8,028 nucleotides of DNA from Bacillota bacterium. GTDB lineage: Bacteria > Bacillota > Clostridia > Tissierellales > Peptoniphilaceae. The first letter of the stretch is position 1. Every line of letters begins with the position of its first letter. Of this stretch, positions 1-6,087 are shown piece after piece. The notes under the pieces are model-generated. The model did not search any database. It saw only the letters and a list, made by a program, of their open reading frames with translations, and had not been told where the DNA came from. Both the position numbers and the translations under genes were made by a program. The DNA lies in assembly GCA_023418835.1 (NCBI GenBank), contig JAEZYW010000150.1, positions 1 through 8,028 of the forward strand. The letters run 5' to 3'.

Positions 1-830
1 ATGTGGAACTTAGCATTAACAAGCCTCCAGTACAAAGGGGAGAGAAAATTCTTGAAGTAAAAAATCTCAATTTTGTAGACAATGAACTTACTGTAAAAGT
101 AAATGACATTTCTTTTTCTGTTCATAGAGGGGAAATTCTTGGAATTGCAGGTGTAGAAGGAAACGGACAAAGGGAACTTATCGATTGTATCACTGGGCTT
201 TCTAATCCCCAATCAGGAGAAATTTTTATAAATGGAGAATCCGTTAAATATGAAAACCCAACTCTAGACAGAAGAAAAAGGGGAATAGCCCATATTCCAG
301 AAGACAGACTGACTTATGGATCCATGCCTGACAGTAGCATTGTAGAAAATATTATTTCAAATATTTATAAGAATCCTGAATATAATAAGGGAGTGTTCTT
401 AGATTATTCCAAACTTAACAGCGTAACGGAAAGGCTTGTTAAGGAATTTGAAGTGAAAACCGATTCCATTGAAACTCCTGTCAGAATGCTTTCAGGTGGA
501 AATATTCAAAAAGTAGTAGCTGCTAGGGAAATGGATTTGGATATGGATTTATTAATTGCAGACCAACCCACAAGGGGAATCGACGTGGGAACTGCTGCGT
601 TAATTCGAGAGAAGGTTGTGGAAAAGAGAAATAATGGCGTTGGCGTCTTATTAGTAAGTGCAGACATAGGAGAGGTTATGGAACTTTCAGACAGTTTGAT
701 TGTCCTTTACGACGGTAAAATTTCTGCTTACTTTGAAGATGCCTCCCAAGTTACAGAAGAAGAGTTGGGACTTTATATGCTTGGACTTAAATTTATGGAA
801 GAAGATGAACTGAAGGAGGCGATTCTATGA
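1..830 (+). CDS. Nucleoside ABC transporter ATP-binding protein (NupO-like), C-terminal half, 5' partial
   Basis: This is the second nucleotide-binding domain of a two-domain ATPase of the ribose/BMP-type (COG3845-like) family that energises nucleoside or sugar import at the cytoplasmic face of the membrane. The reading frame is open to the window edge. The first in-frame triplet is a GTG at position 3, but the residues there match the linker between the two domains, so the true start lies upstream. Counting from that triplet, the Walker A-like loop is GVEGNGQRE (50-58), the IPEDR segment is at 98-102, the signature LSGGNIQK at 163-170, and the Walker B region IADQPTRGID at 185-194. The Walker A lysine is absent and Gln replaces the catalytic Glu. 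This is usual for the second domain of this family and implies a degenerate ATP site. The stop overlaps the next gene's start (ATGA). The substrate is inferred to be nucleosides from the two downstream hydrolases; B. subtilis NupO is the closest named relative I can suggest. Confidence 0.93.
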   Translation, partial: VELSINKPPVQRGEKILEVKNLNFVDNELTVKVNDISFSVHRGEILGIAGVEGNGQRELIDCITGLSNPQSGEIFINGESVKYENPTLDRRKRGIAHIPEDRLTYGSMPDSSIVENIISNIYKNPEYNKGVFLDYSKLNSVTERLVKEFEVKTDSIETPVRMLSGGNIQKVVAAREMDLDMDLLIADQPTRGIDVGTAALIREKVVEKRNNGVGVLLVSADIGEVMELSDSLIVLYDGKISAYFEDASQVTEEELGLYMLGLKFMEEDELKEAIL

Positions 831-1942
831 CCACTGAAGTAAGAAGTGAAACTAGAGATGTCAGGCGAGAGATTAGAAAAATAGAATCCCGTTTTGAAAT
901 TTTAAGAACTATTCTAACTTTATTTATTTCACTGGCAATAATTATTGTAATAATTGCTATCGTTAGTGATAAACCTTTCGATGCTGTAATTACTTTATTG
1001 ACAGGACCTTTAACTAGTGTCAGGAGATTTGCCAATGTAATAGAGCTTATGATTCCATTGAGCTTTACAGGACTAGCTTTGACTATAGTTTTTACGACTA
1101 AAAGATATAATTTAGCAGCAAATGGTGCCTTTTACATGGGCGGTATGATAGCTACAATTATTGGAATTTTTTCCTCCCTGCCAGGACCTGTAACTATAAT
1201 TTTGGCGTTATTAGCTGGATTTATTTGCGGATCTTTAATCGGGGGAATTCCTGCGGTATTGAGCGAAAAGTACAAGGCCAACGTTTTGGTAATATCCCTT
1301 ATGTTAAATTATGTGGTGGGATTTTTAGTAAAGTATCTATTTAATTATGTGGTGAGAGACCCAAATAGAGCTAGTCAAGAGTCTTTTCCAATACCAAAAA
1401 ATGTAAACTTGGGAACGATAGTGCCAAGAACTAGAATCCATTATGGTCTATTCATCATGTTGGCTGTTGTGATAATAGCCTATTACGTATTTTATAAGAC
1501 CAAATGGGGTTATACTCTAAGAACAGTAGGTTCCAATGAGAGGTTTGCAAAATACACTGGAATAGAAGTTTCTAAGGTGGTAATTCTTGCACAGATTATC
1601 GGTACTGGAATAGCAGGATTAGGCGGTAGCGTGGAAATGCTTGGAATTTATTCTTCATTTATGTGGAATGAGGCTCCAGGATTTGGATTTGACGGAGTAA
1701 TAATTGCAACTTTGGCAAGGCAAAATCCTAGGGCAATTCCTTTTGCGGCTTTCTTTTTAGCATATGTGAGAATTGGGGCAGATATTTTAAACAGGACTTC
1801 CAATGTTCCAAAAGAGATTATCTCTATAGTACAAGCTACGATAATACTTTTAATCGCAGCCCAATCCTTCTTAAGTAAATGGAAGGAAAGAGAAATTGTT
1901 AAAGTTTCCCAGTTAGAAGAAGTCAAGGAGGTAGAAGCATGA
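827..1942 (+). CDS. Nucleoside ABC transporter permease (NupP-like)
   Basis: A 371-residue integral membrane protein of the BPD_transp_2 family (COG4603-like), one of two permeases forming the import channel. A charged N-terminus (residues 1-27) precedes hydrophobic segments near 28-46, 71-89, 100-116, 121-142, 152-172, 205-222, 253-276, 286-315 and 331-348. The YNLAANGAFYMGG stretch (94-106) corresponds to the family's FNIGAEGQ-like motif. GYTLRTVGSNERFAKYTGI (228-246) is the conserved cytoplasmic loop expected to contact the ATPase. The charged tail (350-371) is cytoplasmic. The start ATG lies in an ATGA overlap with the ATPase stop and has AAGGAGG (813-819) seven bases upstream, which fixes the start and suggests translational coupling. 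It resembles B. subtilis NupP more than sugar permeases, but substrate cannot be proven from sequence alone. Confidence 0.95.
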   Translation: MTTEVRSETRDVRREIRKIESRFEILRTILTLFISLAIIIVIIAIVSDKPFDAVITLLTGPLTSVRRFANVIELMIPLSFTGLALTIVFTTKRYNLAANGAFYMGGMIATIIGIFSSLPGPVTIILALLAGFICGSLIGGIPAVLSEKYKANVLVISLMLNYVVGFLVKYLFNYVVRDPNRASQESFPIPKNVNLGTIVPRTRIHYGLFIMLAVVIIAYYVFYKTKWGYTLRTVGSNERFAKYTGIEVSKVVILAQIIGTGIAGLGGSVEMLGIYSSFMWNEAPGFGFDGVIIATLARQNPRAIPFAAFFLAYVRIGADILNRTSNVPKEIISIVQATIILLIAAQSFLSKWKEREIVKVSQLEEVKEVEA

Positions 1943-2895
1943 GTGCAATTGTAAATTTATTTGGAAATCCTAGCTTCTGGTTTGGAGTAGTTAGGTCTAC
2001 AACACCCATACTTCTAGCAGCTTTGGCAGCTCTTATAGCCGCTAGATCAGGTATTATCAATATGGCAATTGAAGGTATAATGTTATTTTCAGCATTATTT
2101 GCAGTGCTAGCTTCTTATTGGTTGGGAAGTGCTTGGATAGGACTTTTAGTTGCAAATCTAATTGGAGTCGGCCTTAGTTTATTCTTGGCTTATTTTAAGC
2201 TAAAAATGGACACAGACGAAATTTTAGTGGCGATTGCCTTGAACCTACTTGCTGAAGGGGCGACGATTTTCCTCTTGTTTATTTTTACTGGAGAAAAATC
2301 CACCTCTGGATCAATTGGAAGCAAGATACTTCCTTATGTAAATATTCCTTTAATTAAAGACATCCCATTTTTGGGCAGGGTCCTTTCAGGCCATAGCGTT
2401 TTAGTTTATTTGACAATAGTTTTGGTCTTTGTACTAAACTATATTTTATTCAAAACTCCTTTAGGACTTAGAATAAGATCTGTTGGATCTAATCCCCATG
2501 CTGCTGAATCAGTAGGAATTTCTGTTAATAAAACTAAATATATCGCTTTGGGAATATCTGGTTTTTTAGCTGGATTGGCAGGAGCATATATGTCCATGGG
2601 ATATATGAACTTTTTCGTTAGAGGAATGGTTGCAGGTAGAGGATTTGTAGGGTTAGCTGCCAATAATGTGGGGGGTAGACACCCAATTGGAGCTTTATTT
2701 GCCAGTGCCTTATTTGGAGTTTTTGAATCTTTAGCAAACAACTTGCAGTCAATTGTTACGATACCAGTAGAATTTATTCAAATGATTCCTTATATAACCA
2801 CTATAGTAGCCTACACTTATTTCTCTTATAGAAGAATGACTGAGAGACAAAGAAAAGCTAAAAAATTGGCAACAGTTGACAGTAAAGGCAAATAA
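1939..2895 (+). CDS. Nucleoside ABC transporter permease (NupQ-like)
   Basis: A 318-residue membrane protein, the second permease of the importer (COG1079-like, BPD_transp_2). Length is typical of this subunit. The family motif near the N-terminus is clear: SGIINMAIEGIML (37-49). The coupling loop PLGLRIRSVGSNPHAAESVGI (174-194) parallels the one in the upstream permease and should dock to the ATPase. The segment 203-245 is glycine-rich (GISGFLAGLAGAYMSM, then RGMVAGRGFVGLAA), as is common in these proteins. Hydrophobic segments lie near 20-36, 43-62, 65-86, 94-117, 152-170, 201-222, 235-262 and 276-296, followed by a basic tail. The start is in an ATGA overlap with the previous gene, with AAGGAGG (1925-1931) seven bases upstream, the same arrangement as at the preceding junction. 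Confidence 0.95.
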   Translation: MSAIVNLFGNPSFWFGVVRSTTPILLAALAALIAARSGIINMAIEGIMLFSALFAVLASYWLGSAWIGLLVANLIGVGLSLFLAYFKLKMDTDEILVAIALNLLAEGATIFLLFIFTGEKSTSGSIGSKILPYVNIPLIKDIPFLGRVLSGHSVLVYLTIVLVFVLNYILFKTPLGLRIRSVGSNPHAAESVGISVNKTKYIALGISGFLAGLAGAYMSMGYMNFFVRGMVAGRGFVGLAANNVGGRHPIGALFASALFGVFESLANNLQSIVTIPVEFIQMIPYITTIVAYTYFSYRRMTERQRKAKKLATVDSKGK

Positions 2896-2938
2896 TATCT
2901 TTTAAAAATAAATTTAATGACAACCTTTAGGAGGGAAA

Positions 2939-3865
2939 ATGAAAAAAATCTGTACGATATTCGATAGCGATCCTGGGATTGACGATGCCTTTGCAATTGC
3001 TTATCTTAAAAAATCTAAAATATTTGATGTGAAACTCCTTTCCAGTGTTGCAGGAAATGTCGAAGTGAAACACACTACTAGAAACCTTAGAGGTCTTGCA
3101 AAGGCTCTAGATTGGGATGTAGAAATTTGTCAAGGAGCTGAAAAACCTATAATGGGTCGACAAATTTTAGCCAGTCACATCCACGGAAACAACGGATTAG
3201 CAGGCTATGAATTCAAAGAAGAAGAGTTAGCAAATCTTAGCGAAAGAAATGCTTACGACGCTATGGTAGATGTATTGGAAAATAACGAAAAGACTTTAAT
3301 AATAGCCGTTGGACCACTGACAAATATAGCCCTACTGATTTTAGGAAGATCTGATTTAAAAGAAAAAATTTCTGAAATTACAATTATGGGTGGAGGATTG
3401 GACAGAGGAAATACCACGCCTGCTGCTGAATTTAATATTTACGCAGACCCAGAAGCTGGAGAAATTGTATTTAACAGTGGAATTAAAATAAATATGGTGG
3501 GACTAGATATTACTGAAAAGGGAAGCTACGATTTGAATGTTCATGAAGCTTTGAAAAAATCGGAAAAAAAGATAAATCACATTCTGACTACCATTATGAA
3601 TTCCTCCATTGAGAGACTGAAAAAAAACAGGGGAGGAACTAGAAGTTTACACGACGCAGTTGCAGTAATGTATCACACTAATCCAGAATTTTATAAAGGA
3701 AAAGAGTATCACGTCGTTGTGGAAACTGAAGGAATTTACACTAGGGGACAAACTTTAGCAGATAAGAGAAGCTTTAGTACCACAGAAAAGAATGTAAATG
3801 TACTTTTGGATTTGGATACCAAAAAGTTCCAAGATAGGCTTATTGAGGTGTTGACAAATGACTAA
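2939..3865 (+). CDS. Nucleoside hydrolase, inosine/uridine-preferring type (first of two tandem copies)
   Basis: A 308-residue cytoplasmic enzyme that should cleave the N-glycosidic bond of ribonucleosides to free base and ribose. The calcium-binding aspartate cluster is DSDPGIDD (9-16). Other hallmark positions are N40 in VAGN, GPLTNIA (125-131, T128 as the expected Ca ligand), MGGG (150-153), AEFN (163-166) and LHDA (237-240, with the catalytic-type His238 and Asp239). These match the family of Crithidia IU-NH and E. coli RihA/B/C. The usual HGxDG motif reads HGNNG (82-86), so Asp is replaced by Asn at 85. The gene follows the permease by 43 bp with no terminator in between. AGGAGG (2929-2934) lies four bases before the ATG, a rather short spacing. 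Placement after a nucleoside importer supports a salvage role. Whether it prefers purine or pyrimidine nucleosides is not decidable here. Confidence 0.95.
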   Translation: MKKICTIFDSDPGIDDAFAIAYLKKSKIFDVKLLSSVAGNVEVKHTTRNLRGLAKALDWDVEICQGAEKPIMGRQILASHIHGNNGLAGYEFKEEELANLSERNAYDAMVDVLENNEKTLIIAVGPLTNIALLILGRSDLKEKISEITIMGGGLDRGNTTPAAEFNIYADPEAGEIVFNSGIKINMVGLDITEKGSYDLNVHEALKKSEKKINHILTTIMNSSIERLKKNRGGTRSLHDAVAVMYHTNPEFYKGKEYHVVVETEGIYTRGQTLADKRSFSTTEKNVNVLLDLDTKKFQDRLIEVLTND

Positions 3866-4766
3866 AAAAATACCTGTTATAATAGATTGTGACCCTGGTG
3901 TGGACGATGCCCTTGCTTTAATGCTTGCAAATTCTAAAAAAGAATTGGATATTAAAGCGATAACTACTGTAGCTGGAAATGTGGGGATTGATTATACTAC
4001 CAAAAATGCCAGATTAGTAGCGGGTCTTTTGGGAATGGATACGATAATTGCAAGGGGAGCTGAAAGGGCTTTAATTGCAGCTAAATTAGAAGCTTCTAAA
4101 ACCCATGGTGAAGACGGATTTGGCGGAATTGGAGATTTATTTACTGAAAAAGACCTATCAGAATTGTCAAATAAAAATGCAGTACAAACTATCGCACAAA
4201 TATTAAGGGATTCTGAAGAACAGGTTACGATTATTGCAGTTGGACCTTTAACTAATATAGCTACGACCTTTTTAATTTATCCAGAGCTAAAAGAAAAGGT
4301 TAAAGTTTTAAGCATCATGGGTGGTAGCACCACAAAGGGAAATACTACAGCCAAGGCAGAATTTAACTTTAGAGTAGATCCCCATGCTGCCCATATAGTT
4401 ATGAACTCTGGAATTCCAATAATTCTAGCAGGACTAAATGTGACGTTGAAAGCCTATGTGACGGATGAAGACGTTGAGAAAATGAGAGAAATTGACACTA
4501 GAGTATCTAATGTTGCAACAGAAATCCTAGTGGCATATAAAAGTGAAGACCCGGCTCTCCACGATCCCGTTTCAGTTTTGGCAATTACAAATCCTGAAAT
4601 TATGGAAATGGAAGATATGTATGTAAACGTAGAGCCTAGTGGATTGTTTAGTCAAGGAATGTCTTTTACTGATGAAAGAGGACATAGGAAGCCTCCAAAT
4701 AATTGTAAAGTTATCACAGAAATAGACAAGAAGAAATTTGTTGACGAGTTGTTAAAGGCTTTCTAG
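3858..4766 (+). CDS. Nucleoside hydrolase, inosine/uridine-preferring type (second of two tandem copies)
   Basis: A 302-residue cytoplasmic nucleoside hydrolase, clearly a paralogue of the preceding gene. The canonical aspartate cluster is DCDPGVDD (10-17). It has VAGN (38-41), an intact HGEDG (83-87), GPLTNIA (129-135, T132), MGGS (154-157), AEFN (167-170) and LHDP (234-237, His235 and Asp236). All expected metal and ribose-contacting positions are therefore present and the enzyme should be active. The start overlaps the previous stop by 8 nt, with GAGGTG (3845-3850) seven bases upstream, so it is co-transcribed. It differs from its neighbour in the region around residues 219-234 and 262-282, which in this family shape the base pocket, so the two copies may split purine and pyrimidine substrates (inference). 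It is the last gene of the operon; a terminator follows 115 bp downstream. Confidence 0.95.
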   Translation: MTKKIPVIIDCDPGVDDALALMLANSKKELDIKAITTVAGNVGIDYTTKNARLVAGLLGMDTIIARGAERALIAAKLEASKTHGEDGFGGIGDLFTEKDLSELSNKNAVQTIAQILRDSEEQVTIIAVGPLTNIATTFLIYPELKEKVKVLSIMGGSTTKGNTTAKAEFNFRVDPHAAHIVMNSGIPIILAGLNVTLKAYVTDEDVEKMREIDTRVSNVATEILVAYKSEDPALHDPVSVLAITNPEIMEMEDMYVNVEPSGLFSQGMSFTDERGHRKPPNNCKVITEIDKKKFVDELLKAF

Positions 4767-4771
4767 CGAAT

Positions 4772-4789
4772 TGTGGATAATGTGGAAAA
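4772..4789 (-). promoter_or_regulatory. Two abutting DnaA boxes (one perfect, one variant)
   Basis: Positions 4772-4780 read TGTGGATAA, the exact reverse complement of the DnaA consensus TTATCCACA. Directly next to it, 4781-4789 read TGTGGAAAA, the reverse complement of TTTTCCACA, one base from consensus and common in Firmicute origins. Both face the same way with no gap. They begin six bases after the hydrolase stop codon. Sequence match is direct; DnaA binding is inferred. Confidence 0.65.
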
Positions 4790-4822
4790 CTATCTTAAAG
4801 TTTGAAGCCATGGGATTACAGT

Positions 4823-4831
4823 TGTGTATAA
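4823..4831 (-). promoter_or_regulatory. DnaA box (TTATNCACA class)
   Basis: The sequence TGTGTATAA is the reverse complement of TTATACACA, which fits the strict TTATNCACA form of the DnaA box. It has the same orientation as the pair at 4772-4789 and is followed within a few bases by a tract of only A and T with one G (4836-4858). Binding is inferred. Confidence 0.55.
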
Positions 4832-4880
4832 GATGTAAATTTAAATTTTAATAATAAGATTCCAAGAAAAATTCATTTAG

Positions 4881-4914
4881 AAAACGGCTAAACTTAGAGG
4901 TTTTGCCGTTTTTT
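4881..4914 (+). terminator. Rho-independent terminator of the nucleoside salvage operon
   Basis: The left arm AAAACGGCTAAACT (4881-4894) pairs with GGTTTTGCCGTTTT (4899-4912) around the four-base loop TAGA. There is one T-T mismatch and one G-T wobble, and the stem ends in an uninterrupted T run (4909-4914). The A run on the left means it could also work on the other strand. It lies 115 bp after the last hydrolase stop, giving a long 3' untranslated region that includes three DnaA boxes. Confidence 0.85.
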
Positions 4915-4931
4915 AAAATTTATTTATCAGA

Positions 4932-5054
4932 ACTTCTTTGAAAATTGCAAATAAAAAAAGATGAAAAAACTTATTGAAATTTTATTATATTTATTTGAAA
5001 CTTAAAAGTTATCCACAGGTCATTTTGAAAATTCAATATTCTTGACAAAGAAGT
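4932..5054. repeat. 9-bp inverted repeat flanking the fourth DnaA box
   Basis: ACTTCTTTG at 4932-4940 is the exact reverse complement of CAAAGAAGT at 5046-5054, with 105 bp between the arms. The right arm overlaps the last two bases of the promoter's -35 hexamer. A 10-bp direct repeat, TTTGAAAATT, also occurs at 4937-4946 and 5024-5033. The bases are seen directly, but in such A+T-rich DNA a chance origin is quite possible. Confidence 0.3.
5009..5017 (+). promoter_or_regulatory. Perfect DnaA box (TTATCCACA)
   Basis: An exact consensus DnaA box in the orientation opposite to the three boxes at 4772-4831. It lies 25 bp upstream of the putative -35 element of the lipid kinase gene, where a bound protein could influence that promoter. 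The match is direct; function is inferred. Confidence 0.65.
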
Positions 5055-5070
5055 CCATTTACAATACTCT
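5042..5070 (+). promoter_or_regulatory. Putative sigma-A promoter of the lipid kinase gene
   Basis: A perfect -35 hexamer TTGACA (5042-5047) is followed after 17 bp by TACTCT (5065-5070), a weak -10 that keeps the first T, the A and the final T of TATAAT. A TATATAAAA-like stretch just after it (5074-5082) might help melting. The start codon is 53 bp after the -10. The -35 and spacing are good; the -10 is the weak point. Confidence 0.5.
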
Positions 5071-5123
5071 ATTTATATAAAAGAATTAATATTACCACAA
5101 ATAATAATTATTGGACGGTATAG

Positions 5124-6023
5124 ATGATAAAGAAATTATTTATTCTCAGCACTAAAGCGGGGAATGGAGACTTTGAAAGTTTAAAAGAGAACATTTTAAA
5201 AACTTATAAGAGTCATAATAGATTGGACGAAATAGAAATTGTCTTAACTAAAGATAAAGGTCACGGGATGAGGTCTGCTTTAGAATTTTCAAAAATGGAT
5301 CATCCTAAAAAAGTGGTTATAGCTTGTGGCGGAGATGGAACTTTAGGGGAAATTGCCGGAGTTTTAGCTGAAACTGATACGGCGTTGGGACTCATACCCA
5401 TGGGAACGGGAAATGATTTTTCTAAAAATTTTAACTACAAAGATTTTAAGATTGAAGACACATTTGAACCGGAAATCAGACCAATTGACTTAATAAAGAT
5501 AAATAATAGAACTTGTATTAATGTGACTAGTATTGGATTTGATACTCATATCTTAAACACAACCTATAAAATCTTGGAATCCTATCCAAAACTTGGAAGG
5601 CGAGCATTTCCTTTGGCAATTATAAGATCTCTTTTAAATATTAAAAATGAAAAGATTTTTTGCCAAGTGGAAGATAAAGATGGGGAGATTCTCAATCTCA
5701 AAGGAGAATTTATAATTTCTGCCCTTTGCAACGGGGGTTATTACGGTTCTGGTTTTAATCCATCCCCTAGTGCAAAAATCGACGATGGAATTTTAAATTT
5801 AGTTTTGGTGGATAAATTGTCAATTTTCCAATTGTTTCCTTTAATTTTTAAATATAAAAAGGGAACTCATGTAACTAATAAAAAGGTGAGAGAATACAAA
5901 GTTGTTTCTGGAAAAATAAAATCTGAAGACGGTGCCCTTGCAAATATTGACGGAGATATTTTCGAGTTTAAAGAAATAGATTTCAAAATAATCCCAAAGG
6001 GAATAAATTGGGCATATTTTTAG
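5124..6023 (+). CDS. Diacylglycerol/lipid kinase family protein (DgkB/YegS-like)
   Basis: A 299-residue soluble or membrane-associated kinase of the DAGK catalytic family. Such enzymes use ATP to phosphorylate diacylglycerol or related lipids; in Gram-positives DgkB recycles diacylglycerol from lipoteichoic acid synthesis. The N-terminal catalytic domain carries GGDGT (69-73), Glu76 and PMGTGNDF (92-99). The C-terminal domain has NGGYYGSGFNPSPSAKIDDG (203-222), with the family's conserved glycine, proline and DG positions, then IDGD (275-278) where IDGE is usual. There is no transmembrane segment. The start fits the family's N-terminus (IKKLFILSTKAGNG), although the ribosome site is poor (only GGACGG at 5113-5118). 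It appears to be a single-gene unit with its own promoter and a hairpin after its stop. The exact lipid substrate cannot be told from sequence; a BmrU/YtlR-type role is an alternative. Confidence 0.9.
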   Translation: MIKKLFILSTKAGNGDFESLKENILKTYKSHNRLDEIEIVLTKDKGHGMRSALEFSKMDHPKKVVIACGGDGTLGEIAGVLAETDTALGLIPMGTGNDFSKNFNYKDFKIEDTFEPEIRPIDLIKINNRTCINVTSIGFDTHILNTTYKILESYPKLGRRAFPLAIIRSLLNIKNEKIFCQVEDKDGEILNLKGEFIISALCNGGYYGSGFNPSPSAKIDDGILNLVLVDKLSIFQLFPLIFKYKKGTHVTNKKVREYKVVSGKIKSEDGALANIDGDIFEFKEIDFKIIPKGINWAYF

Positions 6024-6048
6024 AAATATATCTATATAAATAAAAAAT

Positions 6049-6082
6049 AGAGAGTGTTGACGATGTTTTGTCTCCACTCTCT
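6049..6082 (-). terminator. Terminator hairpin between convergent genes
   Basis: AGAGAGTG (6049-6056) pairs perfectly with CACTCTCT (6075-6082). An inner stem, GACGA (6059-6063) with TTGTC (6068-6072), continues it after a small internal loop. On the minus strand the stem is followed after one base by six Ts (complement of 6042-6047), so it is a good terminator for the exporter operon ending at 6088. On the plus strand only TAGTTTTA follows, so it is probably weaker for the lipid kinase gene. Confidence 0.75.
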
Positions 6083-6087
6083 TAGTT

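Larger units (their letters stand above)
4767..5123. other. Gene-free intergenic region with DnaA boxes, terminator and promoter
   Basis: This 357-bp stretch between the second nucleoside hydrolase and the lipid kinase gene contains no credible coding sequence. In order it holds two abutting DnaA-type boxes, a third box, an A+T-rich tract (4836-4858), an intrinsic terminator, a second A+T-rich tract (about 4948-5008), a fourth DnaA box in the opposite orientation, and a promoter for the downstream gene. The first three boxes lie inside the transcribed 3' region of the salvage operon, because the terminator comes after them. Confidence 0.8.

Noticed and set aside
3..5. GTG as the start of the first gene
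   Set aside because: The frame is open to the edge and the residues there match the inter-domain linker of a two-domain ATPase about 500 residues long, so the start is outside the window.
617..625. TGTGGAAAA, a DnaA-box variant inside the transporter ATPase gene
   Set aside because: It is a single imperfect box in coding sequence, where the bases are explained by conserved codons (VVEK).
2896..2938. A separate promoter or terminator between the second permease and the first hydrolase
   Set aside because: The 43-bp gap shows no hairpin and no convincing -35/-10 pair, only a ribosome binding site; read-through is the simpler view.
4810..4851. A 13-codon open frame (MGLQLCIRCKFKF) overlapping the third DnaA box
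   Set aside because: No ribosome site, and it lies in DNA better explained by the box and the A+T-rich tract.
4836..4858. DnaA-trio elements or a defined unwinding region next to the boxes
   Set aside because: The tract is A+T-rich, but I could not find a run of regular trios at the expected distance, so I do not claim a complete origin architecture.
4961..5005. A 14-codon hydrophobic open frame (MKKLIEILLYLFET) in the intergenic region
   Set aside because: There is no Shine-Dalgarno site upstream, only an A run, it is very short, and the composition is what A+T-rich DNA yields by chance.
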